Shown here one piece after another: positions 23,174 to 33,957 of a DNA stretch of 64,000 nt. This DNA is from Allantophomopsis cytisporea (Eukaryota > Ascomycota > Leotiomycetes > Phacidiales > Phacidiaceae). A program made the translations under genes and the position numbers. Where the stretch lies: NCBI GenBank assembly GCA_024752435.1, contig CP103035.1:1178001-1242000 (forward strand), written 5' to 3'. Each line of letters opens with the position of its first letter. Position 1 is the first letter of the stretch. The notes below the pieces were generated by a model. It was not told where the DNA came from. It made no database searches and worked only from the letters and a program-made list of their open reading frames with translations.

Positions 23174-24632
23174 AGTTTTTGGAAGCTGTGATGGCGACGA
23201 CAACGTGTGTAGTAGAGGAGTTGTAGGAGAGCGGTCGATACGGTGCGATACCATGACTACGGCGACTATTTGAGCAGTGGAGCCTCCCAGACAATTCCAG
23301 ACAAAGGAGTGATGGGGATGCACGGAAGCGTCACTGGTGCGTGTTTAATGGTAAATTGACGTGCGTCGAGAGATTTAGTGAAGCTTGGAAAAGCTACTGG
23401 AGAGCTTCTCATATCATGCCAGTGACATTCACAGTGCAGCAACTATAATCTGAGTGCAGATCGGAGGATGGCAGTGCACAGGCGGAGTCTTGGTATTGCT
23501 TTGCGATTATGAAGCACCCGATGATTTATTAGTGTATTGTGTTTTTGGGTTTTGTTCGTGGAAAGTTGTTTGTCTCTATCTCTCCGTCTGCGCACTTCTT
23601 TTTATTTTTCTGTTCTGGTAACGGATGGCTAACAAAGCAAGAGGCTACGGTGACATGCGACCACTTAAGACATTTCGCTCAAGACCTGCTTGGAGACTTT
23701 AGCTGAATTCTTGTTTGCTTATCCACTCTTCTTGTAGTACTACGTACTACACTGGCGACAAGCCAGTTGCGTATCATTGGACCCCTCTGAATAACAAATT
23801 TAGAACGCTGTCACTCGTGGTACAGGGTCGCATGAGTGTGGCTTATACCTGAGTTAAGTTGGGTATTCATTTCTACGTAGTACTGCGGCTGGCTGAGCTG
23901 ATGGTATTCGATAACTCACAGAGACAGAAGAAAAGAATCTCTTACATGAGAAAAAATATCAAGCAGGTAACAGATAAGTAAATCATAAGATATTAACACG
24001 CTCAGAGAGAAACCCTCTATCTACGAAGATTGTATGGAGGAGCATGATTAGTAGTAGCAATCAATCCACTGTAATCGTTTCAACATCGAGGGAGATACAC
24101 CAATGCTACCGCGCGAGTGAGAGCAGTGGCGGGGCATTAACAAGGGTTCCGGAGTGTTTCATAGCCGCTATGCGCTGATTGGAATGTCACTCGCGCCTTC
24201 ATATTGAATGCGCGTGGCATACAGAATCTCATGACATGCCATGAATCAACATTAACCAACCCGTCCTGCCATAACTCGAACAGCGGGCATTTGATTGAAA
24301 AATTTGAGGATCGAATGGAAAGAAAACGATGCTCTGTCTGCAAGATTGATTCGTTGGATGGATATGAAAATAGTCGTCATTTGCTAACAACCGCATACCC
24401 ACTGTCTCACGTCTTCAATGCACATACTTTTTATCCGACAATCACTTCCAACACCATCAGTGCAGTCCGAGTCAGTGTTTCTCATTTAACTTCAACGTGC
24501 TGACATAAACATGGATCACGAGGAATTAGTTCAATATCAAAACAAATTCTGTGGCTCAAAAAATTCCATTCTCTATGCCTAAGCCATCATAGCAGAGGTG
24601 CATTATTCATTCAATCATAACCCCCTAACCCT
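23174..24632. other. Intergenic region
   Basis: This 1.5-kb stretch holds the lipid phosphatase promoter and the aldo-keto reductase 3' flank. Frames of 68-99 codons at 24137-24503 overlap on opposite strands and show no family features. I see nothing else. Confidence 0.5.
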
Positions 24633-25762
24633 CTAGTTCTTCTTGCCATCAAGGTCAGCGTAGAAGTTGTATCCAAAGCTAGCACTGGGGTCATTGAATC
24701 TCAATTTCTTATCAACAGAAGCGATCTTCTTAATATCATCAGCATCGAGCTTGAAGTCGCCGTTCAAGTTGTCCCTGATGCGAGATGGAGTCTTGGACTT
24801 TGGAATCACACTGTGACCGAGTGAAATTCCCCATGCGAGAGCGACTTGGGCTCCGCTCTTGCCGTACTTCTTGCCGATTTCGACGAGAACTGGGTCCTCC
24901 TGTGTAACCGTTAGTGATTTGCCCGATTGTGTTACTTAGAGAGATTCAGAACTTACAATCAATTTGCCCAAGTGCTTTCCACCGTCGTAGATCTCATTCT
25001 GGTTACCGAATGGAGAGTAATGAGTGATGTGAATGCCCTTGCTCTTGTTGAACTCGGTAAAGTCATTCTGCTGCAACCATGGGTGCAATTCCAACTGATG
25101 CACTGCAGGGACGATGGAAGTTTCCTTCAATAGCGTCTCAAGCTCGGCCTTCGAGAAGTTGGAAATTCCAATTGCCTTTGTCTTTCCAGACTTGACGAGC
25201 TTCTCCAAAGCTTTGTATGTGTCGACATAGCTGGTATCCCCAGATTGAATCTTGTCGGCAACCTTTGGGAAGAGGTCGCTACCCGACTTGAAGGCAGATG
25301 GCCAATGAATGAGGTAGAGATCGACGTAGTCAAGGCCGAGGTCCTTGAGGGAGGCATCGAGTGCTGGCTCGACATCTTCGGGCTTGTGGCTGTTGTTCCA
25401 GAGCTTGGTGGTGATGAAGAGCTCTGATCTTGGGATTCCGGATTTCTTGATGGCGGCGCCTACTGCTGGTTCGGTCCCATAACTATCTTGAAATCAGTAT
25501 GGGTAATGAAACAGAGTGATGGGGCTACTCACACTCTTGCAGTGTCAATGTGTCTGTAACCAGCCTTGAGAGCTTCACTGACAGCAGCCTCCTGAGAGTC
25601 CTTATCCTGCCAGGTACCGAACCCAATTGCAGGAATGGTAGCACCGGTGTTAAGCTTGTGAGCGGTAATTGAAGCCATGTTGCGTGATTGTTGTAGATGA
25701 GAAGTAATTTGAGAAGCTCGAGAAGTTGCAGAAGTTGCGTATCTTATAGTACGACTGAACAT
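24633..25762 (-). CDS. Aldo-keto reductase, possibly with an alternative mitochondrial N-terminus
   Basis: Minus-strand exons 25762..25533, 25482..24957 and 24899..24633 give 340 aa. Introns are 50 bp (GTGAGT..TAG) and 57 bp (GTAAGT..ACAG). It is an NAD(P)H-dependent carbonyl reductase of the AKR fold. The catalytic tetrad is present: Asp and Tyr in DTARVYG, Lys in TTKLWNN and His in LIHWP. The cofactor region VIPKSKTPSRI is also present. From the second Met (25678) the protein is 312 aa, the standard family length. The extra 28 residues (MFSRTIRYATSATSRAS..) are Arg/Ser-rich without acidic residues, like a mitochondrial presequence. Both starts may be used. The substrate is not predictable; glycerol or glyceraldehyde-type reductases are close relatives. 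Confidence 0.92.
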
Positions 25763-26426
25763 GTTGAAAGAAGAAAGAAGACGTCAATTGAGTGGGTATT
25801 TATGGTTCCTATCTTCTTCTAATGCAAGTACTAGTTAACGAATCTTCATACATAAAGATGCAATCATAGAATGTTTCTTCTGAGTTCGGTATGAGCCAAT
25901 TGTTGTGGAGTATTGCCTCACAATAACTCATCACATCATTTCCACTCTCGCACAGTAATTCAATGACGTCTTGTAGGAGCCCCGCCTCTGGGGTAAAGAG
26001 ATCCGAAACTCGGCAATGCTTCTTCTGCCGATAAGATAGGACCAATCGATCGATATTCATACTCCGCAATCCAAATTGGTTGTACATGCATATATTCATT
26101 CTATGAAAAAAATCAACCTGAGGTTCATAAATAGACTGCATTATTTCATAAGCTTTGATGGATGGGAAGACAGGTACCGAGCAATTTGGGTCCAACAGAT
26201 GTCCATATAAAGGAGCGCACCACATGAACCATGCCTTCACAGCCGATTGTTGCCAGTTCGCTTAATTTGGCATCCATCAACAACATGGCACGTACGCATG
26301 CTTTGCTCATCTATCCATGATTGTCCAGAACATAACAAAATACAATAATCAAATGGCATTTTGTCACATCATCAGATATATATAAAAAATAAAAATGAAA
26401 AAAGATTAAAAAAAAAAGAGATATTA
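25763..26426. other. Intergenic region with one unassigned 143-codon frame
   Basis: A minus-strand frame (25809-26240) starts near the tRNA and runs 143 codons without recognisable motifs. It could be a young or chance ORF, and I do not call it a gene. An A/T homopolymer-rich stretch (26380-26420) next to the tRNA provides its T-tract terminator. Confidence 0.4.
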
Positions 26427-26498
26427 TAGCAACACCTGGTTTCGATCCAGGGTCCTCCGGGTTATGAGCCCGGCGCGCTTCCGCTGCGCCATGTTGCT
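26427..26498 (-). tRNA. tRNA-Met (CAT), elongator type, intronless
   Basis: The 72-nt minus-strand sequence folds as a full cloverleaf: acceptor AGCAACA/TGTTGCT, D-stem GCGC/GCGC, anticodon stem CCGGG/CCCGG with loop CTCATAA (anticodon CAT), and T-stem CCTGG/CCAGG with discriminator A. A run of ten T residues (minus strand) follows within about 20 nt, a Pol III terminator. An identical copy lies at 52813 on the other strand. Confidence 0.95.
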
Positions 26499-26792
26499 CA
26501 ATTTAGAAATTAGTGCTTTAATATCAATTATATACAAACTCAAACTAGTGGAATTAGCTGCGCGCTCTATCTATCGTCCAGCCTAAGGCCATAATACGAA
26601 ACGACGGTCCAGTTCCTTGCCCGTGATGTTCATGATACGCTATGTGATGGTTCAACATCGCATCAAGGGCGATTAATTTCATATGGAATTTTAGTCTATT
26701 GCTATATTCAGCAATACTAAGCTCCATTTTACAATTGTTGCTATTGACAACATCAGTCTTCCAGATTGAGACACGAAGTACTCAATCTCAAC

Positions 26793-28226
26793 ATGGGTAC
26801 CCCGCTAATCATCCGCAATCTCACCTCCACCCCTCTCGAGCTGAAACTCGTTGAACGGTTTGAAAGCCCAGTATCTATGGGCAGCAGAACAAACAGCATA
26901 TCCAGAAGTCTCACGTCTCTTATTATAAGCTCAAACAAATCACCGTCTCCCTCAGCACCACAGCTCGCACTACATTCCGAGAGTTTCAACCACCAAGATG
27001 TCTCAGTGCCAATTGCTCCCTTCGAGATCAAGACCACTGATATCACTACCACGGAAAAAAGCCCAAAGGAGGTTCTGCGCCTAACATTCGAGAGTGAAGG
27101 CCAGAAATATCGTCTGGACGTTCCAACTTTAGGTGAACGATCTACTGTGCTCACTCCCCTAGCATCAGGTCCAAAGAACGAATATACGGCCATTTACATC
27201 CACCAAGACTCCTTCCTTGCACTCTTCTCCTCCGCAAAACTGGAATCATGGATGAGCCAGCTGAAAGATGAGTCGCCCTTGAGTGCCCTCAGCATGCCTG
27301 GAACCCACAACTCCCCGACCTGTCACGTGGCATTGCCATCAGTCCGTTGTCAAGCTGTCTCCGTACGTGATCAGCTTAACAACGGGGTGCGCTTCCTCGA
27401 TATCCGTGTTCAACCGGAGAACCCCAGCGATCCTACCAAAGAAGGGCTCATTCTGGTGCATAGCGCCTTCCCGATCTCCCTTACAGGCAACAAGTACTAT
27501 CGTGACCTCATCAATGAAATCCAAGACTTTTTGGAGAAGAATCCCTCGGAGACAGTTGTCATGACTGTGAAACGGGAGGGGGTGGGTAAGTCTACGGATG
27601 CACAGCTGAGTACCATTTTACGGGACCATTATGCAGGCGATGTCAATCACTGGTTTACAGCGCCTCGTATCCCGACTCTTGGGGAGGCGCGCAAGAAAAT
27701 CGTTCTTATCCGCAGATTTGAACTGGATGAGAGACTACACAAGGAGTGGGATGGGGCTGGCTGGTGTATCGATGCGGAGACTTGGCCGGATAACTGCGAA
27801 GACGGGACGTGCTCTGGAGGCCAGATTCGGGTGCAGGATTTCTACGAGGTGGGAGAGACGGAGAACATTGGTAAGAAAATCTCGTATGCTGAGGGCCAAT
27901 TGGAGAGAGCGGCGGCTTTCTGTGCACCTCTGCCCGGTGATATTAATGCTGAAGGAACGGAGAAGCCGAAGTATCCCTTCTTTATCAATTTCTTAAGTGC
28001 TTCGAACTTCTGGAAGGCGGGATGTTGGCCGGACAAGATTGCTGCAAAGGTGAATCCTTCGATTGTATCATTTTTGTGCCAGAAGCACAGTAATAATTGT
28101 GGTGGTGGAGATGGAAGTACTGGCATTGTGGTCTGCGATTGGGTTGGACAAAATGGCGACTGGGACTTGGTCAGGTGCATTGTGGGTATGAATGCAAAAT
28201 TAGAGCTGCGTGAGAGAGGCGATTGA
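26793..28226 (+). CDS. PI-PLC X-domain protein (phosphatidylinositol-specific phospholipase C-like)
   Basis: Single exon, 477 aa from the ATG at 26793. The frame extends nine codons further upstream but has no ATG there. The central and C-terminal part is a bacterial-type PI-PLC X domain. SMPGTHNSPT carries the first catalytic His (about residue 172) and GLILVHSAFP the second (about 223), with RFLDIRV between them. Related enzymes cleave phosphatidylinositol to diacylglycerol and inositol phosphate. The first 130 residues form a separate beta-rich module (PLIIRNLTSTPLELKLVERF) of the kind seen at the N-terminus of fungal members. There is no signal peptide, so it is probably cytosolic. The C-terminal part has several Cys residues (CSGG, CWPD, CQKH, NNCGG). 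Activity is inferred from the His pair. Confidence 0.88.
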   Translation: MGTPLIIRNLTSTPLELKLVERFESPVSMGSRTNSISRSLTSLIISSNKSPSPSAPQLALHSESFNHQDVSVPIAPFEIKTTDITTTEKSPKEVLRLTFESEGQKYRLDVPTLGERSTVLTPLASGPKNEYTAIYIHQDSFLALFSSAKLESWMSQLKDESPLSALSMPGTHNSPTCHVALPSVRCQAVSVRDQLNNGVRFLDIRVQPENPSDPTKEGLILVHSAFPISLTGNKYYRDLINEIQDFLEKNPSETVVMTVKREGVGKSTDAQLSTILRDHYAGDVNHWFTAPRIPTLGEARKKIVLIRRFELDERLHKEWDGAGWCIDAETWPDNCEDGTCSGGQIRVQDFYEVGETENIGKKISYAEGQLERAAAFCAPLPGDINAEGTEKPKYPFFINFLSASNFWKAGCWPDKIAAKVNPSIVSFLCQKHSNNCGGGDGSTGIVVCDWVGQNGDWDLVRCIVGMNAKLELRERGD

Positions 28227-28328
28227 GGGGCGACGGTTGACGATGTACTGAGAGAAGACGCAAATGATTTCATGCAATGCTTCTTATTGCCATATACTAC
28301 AGATATCATACAATTAACAAAAACGACA

Positions 28329-29294
28329 TTAATCTGACTTTGGCGCTTCTCCACTGCCAGACTTCTCCTTCTCCTCGTCCTCTAACATTCCTCTTCTGCT
28401 CTCGACTGTGAAGTAGAGATTCTTCGCCGCACTCTCCAAGGTGTTTGTGACACCAGCTCCAAGACTCTGCAACATCGCCACCAATTGGCCACGAAGACCC
28501 TCAAGACCACCTTCGATGCTTCCTACCCACTTCGTTCCCTCAACGTCAAAGACCCGGCCCTCCACACGCGCTGCAAGCATGATAAGCTTCTGCAGACCAG
28601 CCTGAACAGTCAAATCATGGTATCCGGGGTTTGCCTTTCTACTTGGCGCAGGGAACTTTGGCGCGCTTGGCGACAATATGGAAATAGCAGCTTTGAGATG
28701 TTCCGGGGAGACAGATGGAAAGCTAACGGCGACCAATGGACCACAAAGTAATGGCTGAAGAGCATGTTTCTTCTTGCCGGTCAAAGCAGCCTCGTGAGCA
28801 GCCTCTGAGAGGCTATGTTGTGGCTCTGAAGAGTTTCCTGGCTTGAAGTACTCTACTACTCTCAGTGCGGCTGCGAAGACACCCGTCTGGACGATGTGGA
28901 TCTTTACATTATCCGCGAGATTGAGATCTGGGTATCCAGCAGCAGCTCTAGACGCATCTACCTTCGCCAATGCCTTTGAGAGTTCGCGGCGAATTCCTGA
29001 CCATTCGCTAGCCTTGAGGTTGTTGTGTTGGAAGAGGAGCATGAGAGGTGTTGAGTGGAGTAACGATGAGTACTGTCTGAGGAGCTGGGACTTGCGGGCC
29101 TCGGGAGGCTTGTGGGAAGGTGGTTGTGTCGCTGGGTATGATGGGAGGATAGGCGGAGGAGTGCTCATCTGCTCTATCGATGCTGCTGGTGTGATGGCAG
29201 CTGCAGTGGCATACTGGTGATACCGTGCTGGCGACTTTTTTACTCGGAGAATCGAGGCCACTGCCCGCGATGGGGCATGTATCCGTGTTGGCAT
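28329..29294 (-). CDS. MRPL11: Mitochondrial large-subunit ribosomal protein uL10m
   Basis: Single exon, 321 aa from the ATG at 29294. The frame is open further upstream, but this Met begins a clear mitochondrial presequence (MPTRIHAPSRAVASILRVKK). The body matches the fungal uL10m family (yeast Mrpl11): LLFQHNNLKASEWSGIRREL, VQTGVFAAALRVVEYF and LCGPLVAVSFPSVSPEHL. It forms the base of the mitoribosomal stalk. The C-terminus is charged (EDEEKEKSGSGE). It converges on the PI-PLC gene with 102 bp between stop codons, and is divergent from TRP4 with 331 bp between starts. Confidence 0.85.
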   Translation of the reverse strand: MPTRIHAPSRAVASILRVKKSPARYHQYATAAAITPAASIEQMSTPPPILPSYPATQPPSHKPPEARKSQLLRQYSSLLHSTPLMLLFQHNNLKASEWSGIRRELSKALAKVDASRAAAGYPDLNLADNVKIHIVQTGVFAAALRVVEYFKPGNSSEPQHSLSEAAHEAALTGKKKHALQPLLCGPLVAVSFPSVSPEHLKAAISILSPSAPKFPAPSRKANPGYHDLTVQAGLQKLIMLAARVEGRVFDVEGTKWVGSIEGGLEGLRGQLVAMLQSLGAGVTNTLESAAKNLYFTVESRRGMLEDEEKEKSGSGEAPKSD

Positions 29295-29625
29295 TGTGAA
29301 GATTGAATCTGCTCTCGATGTCAATTGTAGTCCGGTAGCATCAATGGCTCCGTCCACTTACCGGAAGATGTGATTACTATCGCATGGTCTTTCAGTCGAG
29401 TTCGAAGTACTCCCATCGAAATCAAGGGACTAGCGCCCGCTAGCGCCATTCGGAGCTCGAAACAATATCAAGCAGGCGCATCAAGAATCATCAAAGAGTC
29501 ATTTTTTTTACATAAGCCCTCGAAACCGCCCATTTACTCGTAATTTTCTGCCAATTCTTTGAATTGATCATCTGGTTCTCAGTCTTTAAAGTTGTTGTAT
29601 AGATTGTCACGACTTTTTTCACAAA
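29295..29625. promoter_or_regulatory. Divergent promoter region between uL10m and TRP4
   Basis: A 331-bp interval separates two start codons that face away from each other and must contain both promoters. No specific site could be named. Confidence 0.5.
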
Positions 29626-30881
29626 ATGGCTCAAGTCGAGCCAACGACATCGCAGCACGTATCTATCACCCCGTTACTCAAGCGATTATGGCCAGATCCA
29701 ACCCGAGAGAACGTCACAGCCGATGAAATTGCGGCAGCTATCTCTCTCATCTTCACAGACAGACTCTCTCCTGTTCAGACTGGTGCTTTACTCACGTGCT
29801 TGCATTTTACCGGTTGGGATCGAAAGCCGGAAGTCATTGCGAAATGTGCTGAGTCTATGCGCAATGCAGCGGCGCCAATGGACATTGAAGCCTTGAAGGT
29901 TGTCTTGAAGTCACGTGGTAGACCTGAAGGTTCCTATAACGGAGGACTTGTAAGTAATTGCTGTGATTAGTGGGAGCTGGGCTGATTTTGTAGTGTGACA
30001 TTGTTGGTACTGGTGGTGACTCACATCACACTTTCAACATTTCCACAACCTCCTCTATCTTGGCCTCGTCCTTGCTCATCCTTAGCAAGCATGGCAACAG
30101 AGCGTCAACTTCCAAGTCTGGATCTGCAGATTTGCTGATGTGTACCAAGCCTACTGCACCAACTTTAACTGCTGTCAATCCTGGAACAATTGCCAAGTTG
30201 TATGAGAAAACCAACTATGCATTCCTTTTCGCTCCCGTCTTCCACCAAGGCATGAAGTATGTTGCTCCGATCCGCAAAGAGCTCGGTTGGAGAACTATCT
30301 TCAACCTTCTCGGCCCCCTGGCAAACCCAGTTGAAGGCGCCATCGAAGCTCGACTTCTCGGAGTTGCGCGCCGAGATCTTGGCCCAGTCTTTGCCGAGGC
30401 CATGAAGATGACCGGCGCTGACAAAGTCCTTGTCGTGTGTGGTGAGGAGGATCTGGATGAGATCAGCTGCGCAGGCCGATCGTACTGCTGGACGCTCAAC
30501 AACAATGAAATCAAAGATTTCACCATCTCGCCTGAGGATTTCGGACTTCCAGCGCATCCATTGTCAGAAGTGTCGCCGGGTAAGGAACCACATGAAAACG
30601 CAGAGATTTTGACGAACCTACTGCAAAACAAGTTGGCGAGAGATGATCCGATCTTGCACTTCGTGTTAATGAATACCGCTGCGCTTTTCGTCATTTCTGG
30701 CATCTGTGAAGCTGATTCCAGTGACATGGGTCACGGTGATGATGGAAAGGTCATCACTGAGCGTGGTCCTGGCGGCGGTAGATGGAAGGAGGGCGTTAGA
30801 CGCGCTAGATGGGCCATTGAAAGTGGGGAAGCCTGGAGACAATGGGGTGCTTTCGTGGAAACTAGCAACAGCTTTGCTTGA
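29626..30881 (+). CDS. TRP4: Anthranilate phosphoribosyltransferase
   Basis: Spliced join(29626..29949,29994..30881), 403 aa. It transfers phosphoribose from PRPP to anthranilate, the second step of tryptophan synthesis. Motifs are intact: CDIVGTGGDSHHTFNIST (PRPP binding), KHGNRASTSKSGSADLL, FAPVFHQGMKYVAPIRKELG and RTIFNLLGPLANP. The 44-bp intron (GTAAGT..TTGTAG) splits the protein just before the GTGGD motif. The N-terminal helical domain starts at about residue 10. Length and motif order match fungal Trp4. Confidence 0.95.
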
Positions 30882-31688
30882 GAATTTCACTTGGCCATAT
30901 CGGGGGCATGATACCATGACGATCCATCTATACTAAAAATGAAGACAAGCGGGGATGTTATCACGCTCTAGAAATCTTTATTGTGTGACTTGAACAATGG
31001 TGAGGAGAATGTTGAGGCAAGACATTCAATGACGAGGACGGTGACAGCCCGAATCATATGTGGTCTCAGTGTTTCATGCTACCCCATTCATAATTTGTAG
31101 GGTTTTCTGTACATCTTCTACAGATTTGTTTGCTGGCTGTCGGGTAGTGTGTTTATAATCACTGAGAATAGGCTCAGTTATCGGGTCTGATGGAACACAT
31201 AAAAATATAAGAATCGATTGCAAAACCTCCGTTGCAAAACAAAATCCTCATGGCAGAGAAGTACCTAGCTTGACAAATTGTATACTTCTGCCAAAGCAAC
31301 AGCGACGAGTATCTAGGTGAATCGTTATGCGGATACATCAACACAAATCCCTACGCATAGCATCTACGATTGCATATCATAACAAGATCTGGTTGATTCT
31401 TATGTCAACTCTCATCTTCAAGTTACAGGGAAAACAAGTTAAGGGCTGTCTTAGTGTATATGAACCCCGAGTCCAACAATTAACTTTCCTTCCAAAGCGG
31501 AAGCTTACCTGGCAAGTGTCGTGTACCAGCTCTTGATATGAAGATCTTGCTTACACTCAAGAAACCACAATTGCAACATCTTCGAATCGATAATAAGTTC
31601 ACAGTGGCCGGCTGTTATTTGGCTTTGGAGGTCAGCACGAAGATAAAGCGCTTCAAATTTCCTGTGTGTGACTAACAAACTGCTGCCA
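30882..31688. other. Intergenic region between convergent genes
   Basis: This 0.8-kb stretch lies between the TRP4 and cwf19 stop codons. Frames of about 65 codons are present without features. No gene is supported. Confidence 0.5.
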
Positions 31689-33785
31689 TTATTGCCCATC
31701 AGTCAGGACCCTGGTCCAATCAAACTTCTTCCAACGCTTCCTGAACCCCTCAACTCTCCTATCTCCGCCACGATGCCACTTCCCCTGTCTCTTAATAACA
31801 TCAGGCTCAATATCCAACATTCCACCAATGATCTCTCTGGCAAACAAATCTCCCTTAGGCCACCTATTCGAGTCCTCGACAATATGTCCCAAGCCTCCAT
31901 CGATCTCGAACCAAGCGTGGAAGTACGGCATCTCTTTCGCAATCGACCTGCGGAACGCAAGCTTACCCAAACCATCCTTCGCCTTTGCCAAGGTATCAAT
32001 AAGCTTTTTGTGCTGAGTCCATTCTTCATCCGAAGAGAGAATGGCTTCCTTGAAGAAAGCGGGAGCAGTTTCGCCCAGACTGTACGGAAGTGGAACGGCT
32101 TGCATCGCTGCATGTAGCTTTCGATGAGGGGCAGCGGCGTTCTCGTAGAATACAACATCACGACCTTGATCGTGATACATTCTCGTGAGGCATTTCATGA
32201 AATTTCTAATTTCCTCCCATTCGTCGTCATCGCATTCCAAGAGATTGTTACGGTGTTGAATCGGCACTATGCATGCACCACCTTCACTGAGCTCTGGTTC
32301 TGTAGGTAATGTCAGAAAGACTCGTGTTGCCAGCGATACCAGTGGAGCGATAGGTGGTTGATTTTTGTCCTCGTGATGACAAAGAGGACAGCTGTCCAGG
32401 ATGCGGTTCATCTTCTGGAAGTCACTAATAGCAGTGTTCTTAAGGTTGATTTCGGAGTGCTGGACTCGTTTTGCGAGCTTATTCGCATTATCATCCTGAT
32501 AATCTAAATCAGTATCGAATTTGCCATCCTTCGCAATTCGCTCCGCATATCGTTTGCTTTCTCCGCCGGCTTGCCCTCTTGTCCTTCGTTCTTCTCGAAC
32601 CATATCTTCAATGCTCATGTCTTCGTTTGCTTCCACTAGACCTCGTTCTCGGCCCCTCCTGTTCTCGATGGATTTTACTTCACCTCGAGTCCCCGCAAGC
32701 ATTCTATTGTCCATTTTGCCAAGCACGACAATATCCGGCTGCTTAGTGTTCGAAAAGCTTGCAAGTGCAATATTGTATTCCTCCTCAAGCTTCGCTGCGT
32801 CTGCTGATCCTTTGAGCTTGGCTTTCATCATTTGCGCCTTCATCCTGTTTAAGGCTGTCGAATCAAGAGCTACCGTAGTCACCGGAGGTGCGGCTTGTTG
32901 CATAACTTCTCCCTGTCGAACCTCATGATCCTCCTCACTGCGACTCCTTTCCTTAGTTCTTCTTAGGCCCATCTCCATCTTCCTTTCCAGGTACAACTCG
33001 CCACTGGGCTTTTCTTTACCAACATATCCTTCGCCATATAACTCCTTGCGGTCCAATTCGATCCTTTCTTCCCTTGCGTCGTCGAATTCTCGTAAGCTTC
33101 CAAATCGTTCGATGGCAACTTCTTCCACAGACTTCCCACTCTGTTCGGCCTGCGTGTAGACAGCCTTCAACTTGGTCATACGCCATTGTGCCCCCGAGTC
33201 GCCAAATGTATACTCAACATCGTGCTGTGCATCCTGTTCTGTGAGCTCCTCCAAAGTCATTCCATCTGCCAAATCCTGAAGTCGGTGGTTGAGCTCATTC
33301 TTGTGAATCTTGAGATTGTAATCCGGCTTCGTAGAAGCAGTTGTGGTGGATGTTTCGACAACCTTCGCACCCTTCTGTGTATAATCGATATCCAAAGCCG
33401 ATGGTGCAGTCATCCAAGAATCGCGCTTTAATGGTTTAGATTTTTCTGGAAGAGCAGATGCATCTGGGATTTCGTCATCTGGCGCAGGCAGATCCTCCTT
33501 TGGGTCACTCGTCTTGGAATGTCGGCGGCTACGATGTCTGCGTTCGCGATCTTCGTCGTCTCTGCTTCTCGACCGTCGCGATCGTTTACTTCTATGCCCA
33601 TCTCTTTCGTCGTCCTCATCGCGCGACCTATGATGTCTCGAGCGATGAGAAGAATGATGATGGCGATGTTTACGCTTTTCCCCGTCCTTATCGTCTTTCT
33701 TCCTTTCAGCTCTCTCACGCTCGGCTTTGTCCGCCGCCAATTGTTTTTCGAAGTCGTCCAAACCTTCGTCCCATTTCGCGGCCAT
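31689..33785 (-). CDS. cwf19: Pre-mRNA splicing factor Cwf19 / CWF19L2
   Basis: Single exon, 698 aa. It is a spliceosome-associated protein related to lariat-debranching factors and probably nuclear. Residues 20-95 are an Arg/Asp/His/Ser-rich low-complexity segment (HRHHHSSHRSRHHRSRDEDD), as in many splicing proteins. The two CwfJ-type domains form the C-terminal third: ILDSCPLCHHEDKNQPP with a CxxC pair, RVFLTLPTEPELSEGGACIV, PIQHRNNLLECDDDEWEEIR, then FHAWFEIDGGLGHIVEDS. The start is the first Met of the frame (MAAKWDEGLDDFEKQL). It is divergent from GPN1 with 172 bp between starts. Confidence 0.92.
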   Translation of the reverse strand: MAAKWDEGLDDFEKQLAADKAERERAERKKDDKDGEKRKHRHHHSSHRSRHHRSRDEDDERDGHRSKRSRRSRSRDDEDRERRHRSRRHSKTSDPKEDLPAPDDEIPDASALPEKSKPLKRDSWMTAPSALDIDYTQKGAKVVETSTTTASTKPDYNLKIHKNELNHRLQDLADGMTLEELTEQDAQHDVEYTFGDSGAQWRMTKLKAVYTQAEQSGKSVEEVAIERFGSLREFDDAREERIELDRKELYGEGYVGKEKPSGELYLERKMEMGLRRTKERSRSEEDHEVRQGEVMQQAAPPVTTVALDSTALNRMKAQMMKAKLKGSADAAKLEEEYNIALASFSNTKQPDIVVLGKMDNRMLAGTRGEVKSIENRRGRERGLVEANEDMSIEDMVREERRTRGQAGGESKRYAERIAKDGKFDTDLDYQDDNANKLAKRVQHSEINLKNTAISDFQKMNRILDSCPLCHHEDKNQPPIAPLVSLATRVFLTLPTEPELSEGGACIVPIQHRNNLLECDDDEWEEIRNFMKCLTRMYHDQGRDVVFYENAAAPHRKLHAAMQAVPLPYSLGETAPAFFKEAILSSDEEWTQHKKLIDTLAKAKDGLGKLAFRRSIAKEMPYFHAWFEIDGGLGHIVEDSNRWPKGDLFAREIIGGMLDIEPDVIKRQGKWHRGGDRRVEGFRKRWKKFDWTRVLTDGQ

Positions 33786-33957
33786 TTTGTGTTCTGGTGG
33801 TTGACAATGACGGAGGCTTGCTGACGTCGGAAGCGAAGAAAGCTTGTGACGCCAAAAGCTCAGATAGCCAAATTCTTATCATCACACCTCGAACTTCTGT
33901 CGCAAGTCACTCAAATTTCAACAATAAACACTCTAGACCACGACGACTCCACTCAAT

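Noticed and set aside
25809..26240. A 143-codon minus-strand frame next to tRNA-Met
   Set aside because: No recognisable motif, no splice partner and no composition bias; frames of this size can occur by chance in 64 kb.
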